In this document: positions 35,919-47,259 of the stretch, piece after piece
How the letters are laid out: each line of letters starts with the position of its first letter
How positions within the stretch are numbered: position 1 is the stretch's first letter
Source: Moringa oleifera
Taxonomy: Eukaryota; Streptophyta; Magnoliopsida; Brassicales; Moringaceae
Length of the DNA stretch: 64,000 nucleotides
Direction of reading: 5' to 3'
Assembly (NCBI GenBank): GCA_021397835.1
Contig: JAJFZO010000606.1
Span: 1 to 64,000, forward strand
Made by a program: the position numbers and the translations under genes
Notes under the pieces: model-generated
Seen by the model: the letters and a program-made list of their open reading frames with translations, nothing else
What the model was told of the DNA's origin: nothing
Database searches by the model: none

Positions 35919-36790
35919 TAAGCTAAACCACTGCCTATCAAGCCCTCGACTGATTCTACCACAAAGGCCAACGACAAACAATAACTACCCCCTCCCCACT
36001 AAATACGGCTTACAACCTTCATCATACTGTGCTCTCCAAAGAGCAACCCTTCTTAAAATCTTAAAAAGTGTTGGGTTGAAATCCTATTTCAACTAAGGAT
36101 TCTTGTGGTTTTTGAGGATCCAACTACAGGAGAACTAGGAATGGAACGCTTCCCCTTTTTTTCACCACACTCTTTCAAATGCTGGTTTTAAGAATAAATG
36201 ATTACTTTTTTTAGACCTTTATTACCTAATCTAAGAGCGAAAAACAAACACATGCCACTTATTAAATAGAGTTCTAGGGTCGGCTTGTGACCCTAAGATA
36301 CCAAAGGCATCCTCAACATGATCTCAAAGCTCCTATGGGCTATAAAAAATAGGGTTGGTCTATGGATTTTTCTTCCTTTTACGGCATTTCACTCAAAATG
36401 TTAAAGGAAGATAATGTATTAAGTTATTCGCAAGGGCTATCTTGATCCTTTTCCTCAATGATATCAGATGAAGGACCCTAGTAGAGCTACTCATTCTAAC
36501 TATTATCCATGTACAATCCACTAAATTTAATGAATTAACCATCCTACCTCCTCTACGCTATGGATAGTCCATCTTTGTCTCAGTAGAGTCTTTCAATGGC
36601 ATGTTTTGCTTCTCTTCCTTATTACTTAGAAAAAGTGAGCCACTAATTCAAGTACAAAATGCTATCATTATCACTTGGACAATTAGACACCCAACCCGTA
36701 ATCATTAGAGACTAATGAGTTGTATCCTCTCGAGCCAAGTAGAGCATGCATGAAGGAGTAAGTTACTTTTCTATTGTGTTCCTTAGTGCA

Positions 36791-36829
36791 GGTAGGCCAT
36801 CTTGAACTTGAACTAAAGACCTCATCTGT
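36791..36829 (-). pseudogene. trnI-GAU: Plastid trnI-GAU remnant, 3' exon
   Basis: The plus-strand GGCCATCTTGAACTTGAACT and following CTCATCTGTGAAGTAAATCA are the reverse complement of the trnI 3' exon and intron end, with several transitions. The group II intron extends to about 37765. The 5' exon is outside the match. Confidence 0.87.
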
Positions 36830-37765
36830 GAAGTAAATCATCTCACTTACAATCCAAATAATTGGGAAAGAATCAATAGATTCCTTTTTTAGAGTGATTC
36901 ATCCTTCTTGGGTGCTAAATGCAGCATATAACTTTTTATTGTACTACAATTTCCAAGTTTGCTTATTTCCCTCTCTCCCTTACCATGGAAAGTATTTATG
37001 AAAAAACTCTAATGAGAAAAAAGTGAGGGTGTTAAGAGATCCTCTTAGCCCAACCCTAGACACTTTAAGATCCGTTTTAAACTTACTCCTATTTTGAGTC
37101 AATAAATAGACAAATAAGCACGTCCCGTTGCACCGATTAGGGGCATTTATAGTGACTGAGGGAAGTAAAGAGCAAGAAGTGAGTTATTTATCAGCCAAGC
37201 ATTCTTTTTATAGCTAGTTTTAATCTCTTAGTCCCTGCGAAAAGGAAAAATAATTTCACGTTCTCTCTTTTGGGAGGGAGGAAATGTAACAACCTATTGA
37301 TTACAACTTTCTTTGAAAAAAAATGGAAAACAAAAGACTCGAGTAATACGATCTCTCGATCATTGCAAAATGAAAGGGGTGATCTTGTAGTTCTTAGTCT
37401 GTGGAGATATGTTGTTCGGTGCTCCATTTTATTTTCCCATTGAGGTCAAACCTAAACTTGTACTTGAGAGATAGTTGTCCATACATTAATAAGGGATGTA
37501 TGGATTATTAAGAAGAGAGGAGCCATGGTGGTCCCCCCCGAATTGAATGGATCCCACGAGTGAGTAAAAAATGAGATCTATATTATATCTCACCTGAATC
37601 GCCCCATCTATCCTCCTAAGGAGAAGTTTGGTTTCAAAACTTTATTCAAACAGAAGAAGTATGCCATGCTAATATGCCTTGGATGATCCATATTTTAAGG
37701 TCAGGCGCTGATGAACATTAAACTATCCATATGGTTAAGAGCCCTTATAGCTCAGGCACAACTAT

Positions 37766-39190
37766 TCTTTTGATATGCATTTAATCTAATATATTAAATG
37801 TACATTTAAAGAATTTGGTGGTTTTTAATAGTTGCCTTTCTTCATCTTATGTCTCTTTATTCTATAAAAGGTTTTATTAAGATTGATTCATGGTTTCATT
37901 GAACACTCTTAGTTTCCATTTTCAATAGCAAGTTAGATCCATCATCCATATCGTACAACTACTATCATATGAAAAAAAAAAAAAAAACCTAGATTAGGCA
38001 TAACTTATACCTAACCTTTCCCTATTTTAATAGCCTTCATATAGCACTTTTTCTTAATGACGAAGCTTACAGCATGTTGGTAGGCGCAGCAAAATAGGTT
38101 AGATGTTGCTTTTCAAAGTATACTATTGTTATAGTTGGGATCTATTTTTGTTTAGTTGATTACTCTAGTGGTTGGAATGCTAATGTTCGACACATCTATC
38201 CTCTTCAAAATGCGTATGCTAGATACATTATCATCACTAAAGCCTGCAACCAACAAAGCATACTTTTCTATGAACATTCTATGGGATAAAGGCAATCATT
38301 ACAGTGATCTATCCTTGTGTTTCATATATTCCTCGATGTTAGGAATCATAATGAAGAATGTTTTTAGCTTGTTAACCAGTCACAGAAAATTAAAACTTGA
38401 TAGGTATGGGTTCCAACTTGACGATAATTGCTTGGCAATGGACCCTCTATCTCTCTACATTTTTCTATTTCTCTATAAACTAAAGATCCACAGGTATAGC
38501 TAAGAACTTAGAATATCTCTAATTAGTGCCATCTTGTGCTTACAGTTGGCTACCATCTTAGCTAAGGGTTGTTTCCACCTCATTCCTTTTAAGTAGATCT
38601 TCCTAATTCTATTAAACACGCCTGGATTTAGAAAAGTGTTGCAAAACCTGGTACCATCCATCATTATCTTTAGTGCACAAGGACCTACTTTGAAAGCCCC
38701 TTTAGCTTTCTTAACTTTAAAGGGTTCTCATGGTATCCTAATCAATCCACCTGATTGAATTTGCTATTAATGGCTGCCATGATGTCAGTATAATTTGAAG
38801 GGCTTTGTTAGGCAAGAAAATCACTTCATCCCTAATTTGGACTTTAAGTGAAATGTATCCTATCACTAGTTGGTTTCTAGGATAAAGATCTCCTATCTAG
38901 AGCTAGTCATGTTAATTTATCTTTTGGTTTTTTTAGAACAGCAGTTTAAAGCCTTTAACTCAACTAGCAACTTTGGCTATTAAACCTCGACTATATTCCC
39001 TTCCTTTTAAGATTGCTATAGATGAGAACTTGTCAATAATCAACACATTTAGACCATTTCCCACCAATAACTTGCTCTCAAAATAACAATGTTTCTCAGA
39101 CTGTAAGCACTTACTAACTATACACAAAAAAGTGGAGTTAGGCTATTTTAGTAGCTAGTAAAAAAAGACATTAGAACAGGTAACAAAAAG
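37766..39190. other. No gene recognised
   Basis: A plus-strand frame at 38156-38503 (115 codons, among the longest in the window) gives a hydrophobic peptide with no resemblance I can name. A17 lies at 37971-37987. The right part may belong to the repeat that becomes recognisable at 39191, because copy A is cut by the window start and cannot show how far left the repeat extends. Confidence 0.35.
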
Positions 39191-40362
39191 TAGAATATGC
39201 TTGCTGCTATCATCTTGCTCGTTATTTCTGTAAGTAATAGAGTCAAGGCTACCTTATTCTTTAATAGCTTTTAGTAGCTTGGTAATTGCACTCTTGGATC
39301 ATTATTCCTAACATTAAGAATGGCAAGCTGAGGAAGAGAAGAAGGAAAGTTGTGCCATCTTTTAGGTTTAAGCTCTATAAGGTGACTAGAAAGATTTACT
39401 TTATACTATAAAATACTATAAATTAGAGAAAGATTAGGTAGAAGGTAATAGCGCCTATCCCAGTGCAATAGAAATAGACTTACTTGGTCACTAGCTCCTA
39501 GTTCACGTGATAGAACAAATGCTCATTTGGCTTAAGAAAAGTCTCAGATACAGATGAAGAAGAGGCATCAAGCTTCCTAGCAGGTAGAAGTGCCTCGCAT
39601 GATAGGAAGCATGCATAAACATATATATATATATATGTACATATAGATGCAACAATCATAAACTGATTGATTCAAGTCCAAGTAGGGTAGTGTAACAACC
39701 CTTCGTACAACATAGAAAAGGGCACAAAAACTATTTAACATAAGCAGTGCTTAAGAGCTACTCTGTTTGGTAGTATTTCGATATGAGAAGATTGATCTCA
39801 TTTTACGAGTTTGATTGCTTATCTCGTTTTTCACTAAGATGGGATTGATGTTGAGTGACAGACCTTTCTATTGCTATTCTAGAGTGCCTACAGCTTAGCA
39901 TCTTTCTTTCACATAGGCTAGCCTTCCTTGTTTGTATGCCTTGTGAGGAAGTAGTGTCATTACATATATATATATATATAAGTTCCATTCTTGAAACGTC
40001 CTTTAAGAAATAAGGTAACACTAATCATTATATCTGCTTTTCGAGAAAAGGTTCCTTCATCAATAAAATTGGGCCTTTTAGTACCTTCTCCACCACTCTT
40101 TTTTTATTTTTTCCTCATCTTTGCATTAGTCAACAATCAACCATAATTCACTAAAATTCTTCACTACTAGTACAAGCTAAACTTCGTTAAGCTTTCTGCA
40201 AGAAATCGTTTTTCTCAATCAAGCGAGAACGCCTCAACCGGATAAATTGACTTATTTCTCATAACTCTTCTGGTCATGCCTTTCCTCTTTACTTTATATA
40301 TTCCCATATGCAATGATGGAGATGGAATACTTGGGATTAGCAAAATTCTAAAACAAAGAGCT
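39191..40362. repeat. Dispersed ~1.15 kb repeat, copy B
   Basis: Direct copy of 1-1170 (see there for landmarks). The match ends at GGGATTAGCAAAATTCTAAA, and at 40363-40373 the sequence switches abruptly to the interior of CACTA copy 4. The junction is therefore a recombination or truncation point and not a natural transposon end. Confidence 0.8.
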
Positions 40363-40439
40363 GTTAGTAGAAAATAATCAATATTCTTAAGAGTAAAAAA
40401 TACATACTAACATAAATGAAAATATTTTCACTTACATGG

Positions 40440-40975
40440 ACATAAGTTGATCTAGTTCTTGACGGGAACCATGGTTCAAAAGATGAAAATACTGCACACA
40501 AAAGTATGTGGTTCAACAACTCCTAACATTTAGTGTTGCCTACATTATTAAAAATAAATGTAAAAAATATTATGAATAAAACTATTAATAATTTCAACTA
40601 GTATTAAGATTTACCTCAAGTTATAAGGAAATATCACTATTCCTCCGTCACATGGATCTATCATTCTATTGGCTAAGTGATGGGGTTGGTTGTCTATACT
40701 TATAGACATTCCATATGATAATGTTGACAAATCAACAAATACAAAATACTTACCTAAGCCAAGTGTAACTAATTCTATATAAAATAATTGAAATAATAAA
40801 GAGTAAGAAAAATATAAATACGATGTAGCCAAACAATAACAAACCAATAAAAATTTAAAAGACAAACATACACAATGTAAGCTTGAATAATGGTGACACG
40901 TGACACGTGTAACTCCTTCATGTAACAAAATTGCATGATATTTTCTCGAGCCAGAAATAGATGTCCATTAAAAGC
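40440..40975 (-). pseudogene. Ulp1 (C48)-like fragment of CACTA copy 4
   Basis: The minus strand reads LGLGKYFVFVDLSTLSYGMS and then RMIDPCDGGIVIFPYN, matching the start of the protease-like domain in copy 1 (6640-6830). The exon after it, around 40500, is recognisable from TGTTGCCTACATTATTAAAA flanks but too changed to read. The catalytic Cys exon is missing. Upstream, at about 40975, the frame is fused to the TNP2 start region by a deletion that removed everything between. Confidence 0.75.
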
Positions 40976-40976
40976 A

Positions 40977-41480
40977 AAGATTTCAGTAAAAGATGACTAA
41001 AGCTTTGATGGGACCAATTATATTTCGCCTTCAAATTGTATAATTTAATTAGAGCAGATAATTTAGTGAACTTCACTGATCCATGATACATAAGTTTCTC
41101 ATCATCACAAAGTAATCCGTCAAAGTGGTAGGATTACTATCATACTCTGCAAATGCCTCTTGTACCATTTCTACAGTGTTATCAACTTCTTCGATGTGTT
41201 CTACCTTCCTAACAACCTTAGCATTCCTACTAATAGAAAACTCAACAATACTAGTTTCTCCATGCCATAACTAGTTTTGATAGTTACTATCAACTCCATA
41301 TATATATAAATGATTTCATATCACACGTGGAGTATGACAATTCATATTACCACATTTAATACATAGACATCGAACTAATTCTGGGTTATCACTATTTTGA
41401 ACAGCATAATCCAAAAAGTTATTCATCTCTATATCATATGTCTTTGATCTTCTTTTAGCAAACATCTAAGTTTTATCCAT
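40977..41480 (-). pseudogene. TNP2-type transposase, N-terminal domain remnant
   Basis: From ATG at 41480 the minus strand reads MDKT, a stop, then MFAKRRSKTYDIEMNNFLDY, later NPELVRCLCIKCGN, HTPRVI and WHGE. This is the transposase-associated domain at the start of plant CACTA TNP2 proteins (typically MDKSWMFxxR, a CPCxxC zinc-binding pair and GIxxxYxxWxxHGE). Codon 5 is TAG where tryptophan TGG is usual. The transposase would cut the element's ends in the nucleus. The remainder, including the catalytic core, is deleted at about 40977. This is the only place in the window where the first CACTA gene is seen. Confidence 0.85.
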
Positions 41481-41499
41481 TTTGAAATTGAAATAACAT

Positions 41500-42015
41500 T
41501 TAATTATTTACGTTTCAAGCATCTAATATACTAATAAATTTTAAATAAATGATTAGTAATTATTTAATTAATTAATACAAAAAATTAATATTTACTTAAC
41601 ATTTAATTTATTACTATAAAATCATCTAATTAACTAGCTAGTAAATTAATTAAAATTTAAATAATATTTAACTATTTACTTTACAAGTATCTAATTTATT
41701 AATTAAAATCTAAATAAATAACTAATAACTATTTAGTTAATTAATACATAGTTAATATTTAATTAACATCTAATTAATTACTATAGACGCATTTAATTAG
41801 CTAGTAACCTAATTAAAATTTACATAACATTTAAGTTTTTACTTCACAAGCATCTAATTTATTAATATTACCTAAATAAATGATTAATAACTAATTAGTA
41901 AATTAATACATAGTAAATTAATTATCATCCAAATTAATTACAATACAAGCATTTAACAAGCTGGTAATTTGATTAAAATTTAAATAACATTTAATTATTT
42001 ACTTTACAAGCATAT
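41500..42015. repeat. AT-rich ~163-bp tandem array
   Basis: Four landmarks of the type TTTACTTTACAAGCATCTAA recur near 41509, 41676, 41836 and 41999, each unit also containing ACATAGTAAAT-like and TTAATTAAAATTTAAATAA stretches. It lies just upstream of the TNP2 start. A shorter inverted relative is at 21780-22020 in copy 3. Confidence 0.7.
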
Positions 42016-42619
42016 AATTAATTAATCATCTATTTAAAATTTAACTATTTATATTAATTTATGTTAACTACAAAATCAATATAATTAAATTTGACAAAGT
42101 ATACCTATTAATCTTACCTAAAAATTAATTCAAACATAAATTCATCTATACCTAATATATTATTCATCTACACTAAATATATAATTAGTTTATCATAATA
42201 TAAATTTATCTAATCAACATCTAATTAATTTATCAATGAATCTAAAAATCTTAATAATTATCAAATAATAAATTCATCAATGTATGCCCATTCATACCAA
42301 ATGTATTCATTCAAATATACTTACAAAAAACCAAAAAAAAAAAACCCAAAGTTCATCAACAAAAATTCACCAAACACACTTTATAAAGAACTTCTCAAAA
42401 TAATATATATTCTCAATACATTTTTTAAACCAAAATTAACCAAATTGAAAAAAAATTTGAAATATAAATTTCATAAAAAAATTTGAATCTATACCAAAAT
42501 ACTGACATATGTTTAAATGCCAAAGATGAAAGAATGAAGGGGGAAGGTGTGGCTGCTCATTATGAAGATTGAGACAAATGAGAGAGCAAAGAGCAAGGAG
42601 AGAGCAAATAAAAAAAGGT

Positions 42620-42900
42620 TGAAGAGAGGTAGTGTAGCTGCCAGAAGCTGGCCTAACTATTTCTAGATGGAGAGCAAAGATGAAAAGGTTGGAAGAAAGG
42701 TAGTGCGACTGCCATGCCAGCAGCTAGTCTAGTTGCTTCTAGACAAAGACCAAAGAGGAGAGGGTGGAAGAGAAGACGTATGGCTGGCAGCTATTGACCT
42801 TGCTGCTTTTAGATGGAGTGCAAAAAGAAAAAGGGCCGAAGAGAGGCAGTGCGGCTGCCAACAGCTGGACTAGCTACTTTTAGACAAAGAGCAAAGAAGA
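42620..42900. repeat. CACTA GC-rich minisatellite, copy 4
   Basis: About four imperfect ~72-bp units (cores GGCAGTGCGGCTGCCAACAG and AGCAAAGAGGAGAGGG), direct counterparts of 8884-9240. Confidence 0.78.
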
Positions 42901-43291
42901 GAAGGATGAAAGAGAGACCAAAAAATGTTCACCTCATTGCTAGTAAGATCTAGAGATGAATTAAGGATCCCTAGCTTTTTAAACCAAGGTTGAATAGCCT
43001 TTAATGCCAGTTCTAGTAGAACTGGCATTGAAGGCCACCTTTCACGGGCTAGAACTGGTGTGAAGAGCACGAGATATCCTTTAACACCAGTTCTAGCAAA
43101 ATTGGCGTTAAAGGACACAACTTTTTACGCAAGTTATGGCAGAACTAGCATGCAAGGATATTGAAGGCTATCCTTTGCATCAGTTGTGAGTTGACAACTT
43201 ATCTCAGTGTTTCCATTTTTATTGATTGACTTCTAATGAACTTCATTCTCTTTCTTTTCTCCTCATAACTGACATGATTCTTTATTGACTA

Positions 43292-43402
43292 ATGGAAGGG
43301 TTCAATTCTCTTTTGGTAGTACTGGACTTCAGTTGGTCACCAATAAATCCCGTTCTTGAACTTTTTGTTCCTAAACTTGATGGTGGGAACCAGTGTGCTA
43401 GG
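43292..43402 (+). pseudogene. Possible captured host exon (upstream)
   Basis: An uninterrupted 37-codon frame from ATG runs MEGFNSLLVVLDFSWSPINP and on to GGNQCAR, followed by GTATGTACTGG, which offers splice donors at 43403 and 43407. Using the second would keep phase with the exon at 43749. The protein is not recognised. This lies in DNA absent from the other CACTA copies. It might be a chance frame, and the true gene start could differ. Confidence 0.4.
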
Positions 43403-43748
43403 GTATGTACTGGTATTTCATTTCAGTAGCTTTATTTTTCTATAAGCTAAGTAATTTGTATTGATGTTCTGTATTTATCCATTTTGAAGGTGAGTCTTGT
43501 TTAAATTCCTAATAAAGAGGAGTTGAGACAAAAGAATCTTTTTAGTGTTAGTGATTACAATATGTATTGGCATGTTATATTAAAGTTGCCATGCTATACT
43601 GGTTTTAGTATGGTGTTGGGTCATTATACAATTTTATTTTATATGAGCATAAGTAATCCTCTATATGCTAGAGCAATCTACATTGGCATGCCCTGACATT
43701 TCATTCTCTAATGATTTGCTGGACTCATTTTCCTATCTTTTGCTGCAG

Positions 43749-44092
43749 TTTTTCTAGTGCCCAATGCCACTATCTTTCTTGACTCCCAGGAAAGAAGAAG
43801 AGATCGCGAAGAACTTGGAGAAATGTAGTAAGAGTACAAGGCCAGGGACCAAGATATGTCCTTGCTGTTGACTGAACAGGATTGTGGGAAGAGGAGAATG
43901 TTGAAGGAAAAATGGGATAAGTGGGTCAGCGAGTGGAAACAGTTGCATGAAGATGAAAAACTGGTGATGCAGCTGTTGAAGAATGGAGAAGCCAGTGATG
44001 AGGAAGAGGAATATGAGGCTAAAGAAGTCGAACTAGAGGAGTTGTCAGATGTTTCAAAGGAGGTGCTTCCTTTTGAGTATGAGGAAGAATAA
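43749..44092 (+). pseudogene. Captured host gene fragment, acidic C-terminal exon
   Basis: After a polypyrimidine-rich stretch ending CTTTTGCTGCAG (a good splice acceptor), the frame reads FLVPNATIFLDSQERRRDRE and, past two adjacent stops (TAG TAA at 43826-43831), EYKARDQDMSLLLTEQDCGK. It continues open to a natural end, KEVLPFEYEEE, at 44092. The second half from Met at 43856 is 78 codons, rich in Lys and Glu, with an acidic run EASDEEEEYEAKEVELEELS. It looks like the last exon of a real plant gene, with about 300 bases of 3' untranslated DNA after it. I do not recognise the protein. It is flanked on both sides by the CACTA hairpin array, so it was probably carried by the element. Confidence 0.6.
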
Positions 44093-44435
44093 CCTTCAAT
44101 GGTGACATTTTCTCCGTAATCAGATTACAGATTGAATCACTGCACAACAGTGTCTGAGGAGATTCTTAACTAGTATTCACTGTTTTGTGCCACCCATGCA
44201 TGTTGTAGGGAGCTTGCTCAAGAATTTTGGTACAGCTCTGGAAAAAGAGTTAGTAAAGCTTAGCATAAGTAATGCTTCTGAGGGATCCTTGTGTTTTTCT
44301 TACATGATGTTTTATGGTTTTTGTTACTTTCTCCAAAAACTTCCTGACTTCCTACTTCCATAACTCATACTATTGAAGTATGTGTAAAGTAAATAATGAT
44401 AAAAAAACAATAAAAGCGAGACAAATGAAGCTTGA
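44093..44435 (+). other. 3' untranslated-like sequence of the captured fragment
   Basis: Non-coding, with GC higher than the flanks and an AATAAAA polyadenylation-type signal at about 44408. It joins the hairpin array near 44440. It supports capture of genomic DNA containing an intron and a 3' end, as opposed to a spliced messenger. Confidence 0.4.
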
Positions 44436-44439
44436 ATGG

Positions 44440-44885
44440 CACTGGCAGAGCTGGCTTGAAGAGCAAAGGCCTTTAACGCCAGTTCTGGCAAAACTGGCCT
44501 TGGAGGCCATAGCCTTTCGTGCCAGTTATTGGCAAAATTGGCATGAAAGGCTATTGAAGGTTATCCCTATCCCAGGGCTAGTTATGTGTCTAGAACTAGT
44601 GTTAAAAGCCCTAGTACTAGTCTTTTTGATTCAGGCCTTTAACACCAGTTCTTGATGAACTGGCATTAAAGGATCTAGGGATGGTCTTTTAATGCTAGTT
44701 CCTATTAAACTTGCATGAAAGAATAATCTTGAATATCAGTTTATTGTTAATTGACGTTAAAGACCCCATTTTTAATGATACTTTTGGAAGAACTATCATT
44801 AAAAGTGTCAAGGAACCTTTTAATGACAGTTTTTTGAATAACTATCATTAAATTATTGTCACTTATTACAATTTTCATAGTATTG
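44440..44885. repeat. CACTA copy 4 right hairpin array and terminus
   Basis: Several CCTTTAACGCCAGTTCT ... AGAACTGGCATTAAAGG type pairs are followed by two TTTTAATGACAGTT pairs and the decayed terminus, in the same order as 11520-12058. Confidence 0.8.
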
Positions 44886-47183
44886 CTTCCTTCTTAGCTT
44901 ACTACTATCTTTTTATAAACTTCCTTAAGGTAAGGTTTTTTCTTATTTGAGTGCATGCCAAGAGGTCAACCAAGGACATATGCAAGAAGTGCAACAAGTC
45001 TAGTAAAGCAAGAACAGAGATTCCTTAAGCTAATGGAAGACTCCTAAGGCTAGGAAGCACCTTTAAGGTTCTATAAAATTCATCTTCCTAGGCTAAGAAA
45101 GGAAGCGCAGGCAAGTGGTAAGAAGGAGGGCATTCCACACATATGAAACAATAATTAATTTTGGTGTGTAACTAATCCCTCTTTGAGTGATTCGATACAT
45201 AACTATGATAAGCATACCTTTCGAGAGGAACTTGGGTGTACTATGATACTAAGGAATAAGGTTTTAAGTTTATCAATGCAGAGAAAGGTAATTCCTTGCC
45301 TGTACATAGGACCAGACCTGAAAGTAAGGGAAAAGTTTGTGCATATCCCTCCTTATAGCCTTGAGAATGGGGACCCTACCACGAAGGAGAAAAATGTCGA
45401 AGGCACCTCTAATCAAGAGAATAAAAAAGGATAACGGGCACGAGATGACCCTCTCTACACATATTAGAGGAACGTAGGGATGCTTCACCCAGCTATTACG
45501 TGGAGTTTAGGTTTTTGGCTTGCACCTGAGGGTACAGAGGGACACAAGCTACACAATCGAAAAAGGGCACTCAAAATACTCTTTTTTTAGGTTTTTCTGA
45601 AAACTAACTCGAAAGGTGGTTGTACTAAGTGCTCTCGTATGACTATCTTACCTTTGGTTTATTAATCCAAAAGTTTCTAAAAAGAGAAAGCAATTCCTAT
45701 ATTCAAGAACCAATGGTCACTTAGACGCTAGCTTATTGTGAATCATTTACAAATAGCATGCCGACATTGACTAGTTGGTACCAAAGCTTGGTCGCTCAAG
45801 CGAATGCATATATTTTCCTTTCAGGCTAGTGTTAGTATATAGGCCAGCGATCGAATCCAAAACTAGTTTAAGCATGCTAAGAATAAGAATTTTTTTAGGG
45901 AGACATCTTGTTGGTATTTTAGGGAATAAATATTAGAAAGAAGTTGTTTTCTTCTTCTTATAAGGCGTAAGAAGTAAATGTTTGCCTTCACGAAGCTTAT
46001 ACTGTTTATGGGGTTTAGTTTGCTGTCCAAACGAGTTAAAGTTGGCTAAGTAAACTAATAACCAAGCTTCTTATTCCTCAGCCAAAACGAACTTGAAAGA
46101 AAGAAATTTCCTAACGCCAAAGCATAGCTGCCTTTCAAAAGGAATATGGCTTATGACATTACACGACTAATAAGTAACATATTCCATAATGTCACGTTTA
46201 TAGGCTATGCTTATCATAATGTACTAGAATTTGTTGGATATTTTAGGGGATGATGAGTCATCCAAGGAATTTAGCATTTGAACAATAACCTTCAAAATCA
46301 ATAGTTTTAATTAATAGGAAAGTCGCGCATAGAGGAATAGCGACTGGTTATTCCTCGGCTAAAGCTCTTCACACCTTGAAAAGGAAGAATCTAAGAGCCA
46401 TGTGCGAGCCAAGGCTCTTATTCAGAAGTAATTTTCCTTGCAATCGACAATAACGAAAAAAACAAGGACAACAAAGGCCCTTAAATGGGGTATGGCTTTG
46501 GGTGAAGGACTAGATGTTGGTTCTAGTGGGCATTTAATGAAGTTAATCAACATATGTTAGGATTAAGGTATAAGAGTTTCATTCTCATCCCATTATTTTT
46601 GCTAAGAAAATAAAGTAAAGAGACAACCATTTTGCACCTAGTGGAATAAATGCAAGGCTTCTTTTGGGGACTAATAATAAATCAATTTTCCTTTAGCTTC
46701 AAGGAGTGGAAGAACCTTTCTTTAAAGAATGAACAAGGAAGGGAATCCATTGCGTCTCTAAGATCCTCAGCTTATGCATTAAATTTTAGCCACACCATAC
46801 TCTTTAAAGGAGAAGTGAAATCTAAAACTCTTTATCCCACTTGAAACAAAACCAGAATTCCTCAAAGTTAGCCAATTCCCAAGGTTAGGTCAGGTAATAA
46901 GACTTCTTTTTAAGAGACAAAGAAAGGAGCAAAGTGATAGATAAGATCTCAAAGAGAAGGCTACAGTCGATGCCTTGGGAGCCTCTTGAATAAGGAGTAG
47001 AGGGAAGGCCCCACCCCGATTGATGCTATGTTAGCAGTGAGAAGGTGTGAGTGAGACTATCAATAAGTTAAGTTAACTCTAAGCTCGGAGGTAGGGGAAG
47101 GGTGTGGTTTTCCTAGTAGTTATTTATTTTCCAATATGTTAAATCCCCTTATAAATAGTAAATTTTTATAATTGGTATGTTAG

Positions 47184-47259
47184 TTAAGAAGTGTTCTTGC
47201 TTTATCATCCTATTATTCTTCTTAAGAAGTGTTCTTACTTTACCGTCCTATTATTCTTG
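47184..47259. repeat. 38-bp tandem duplication
   Basis: Two units of TTAAGAAGTGTTCTTGCTTT plus ATCATCCTATTATTCTTC with three differences lie head to tail. Confidence 0.85.

Larger units (their letters stand above)
35186..37765 (-). other. Plastid-derived DNA (rrn23-trnA-trnI region) in the nucleus
   Basis: About 2.6 kb matches, in reverse orientation, the inverted-repeat ribosomal operon of plant plastids: the first ~540 bases of 23S rRNA, the spacer, trnA-UGC with its intron, and trnI-GAU with its intron. Landmarks include GTTTCATGTTCTATTTCAC, AAGCCTTTCCTTGTTTGAA, GGAGATAAGCAGACTC, CACCTGAATCGCCCCATC and GGTCAGGCGCTGATGA. Most differences are C-to-T or G-to-A, the pattern of an old methylated nuclear copy. 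The right break lies just short of the trnI 5' exon. This DNA could have come directly from the plastid or through the mitochondrion, whose genomes often carry this segment. Confidence 0.93.
40363..44885 (-). mobile_element. CACTA transposon, copy 4 (left end missing)
   Basis: Same family and orientation as copy 1. The left 1.2 kb (terminus, trailer and last Ulp1-like exons) is absent; homology starts at AAAGAGCTGTTAGTAGAAAA, matching 6385. Inside are a Ulp1-like fragment (40440-40975), the start of the TNP2-type gene (40977-41480), an AT-rich tandem array (41500-42015), the GC-rich minisatellite (42620-42900), an interrupted right hairpin array (43000-43190 and 44440-44885) and between them a probable captured gene fragment. 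The right terminus reads TTTTCATAGTATTG, a decayed TTTTGTAGTAGTG. Confidence 0.87.

Noticed and set aside
38156..38503. 115-codon plus-strand frame
   Set aside because: One of the longer frames, but hydrophobic, without a motif I know, and set in DNA lacking other coding signs.
1..40362. The two ~1.15 kb repeats as LTRs of one 40 kb element
   Set aside because: No primer-binding site follows copy A and no polypurine tract precedes copy B. The interior contains gypsy and copia fragments in the wrong orientation. Kept only as an open question.
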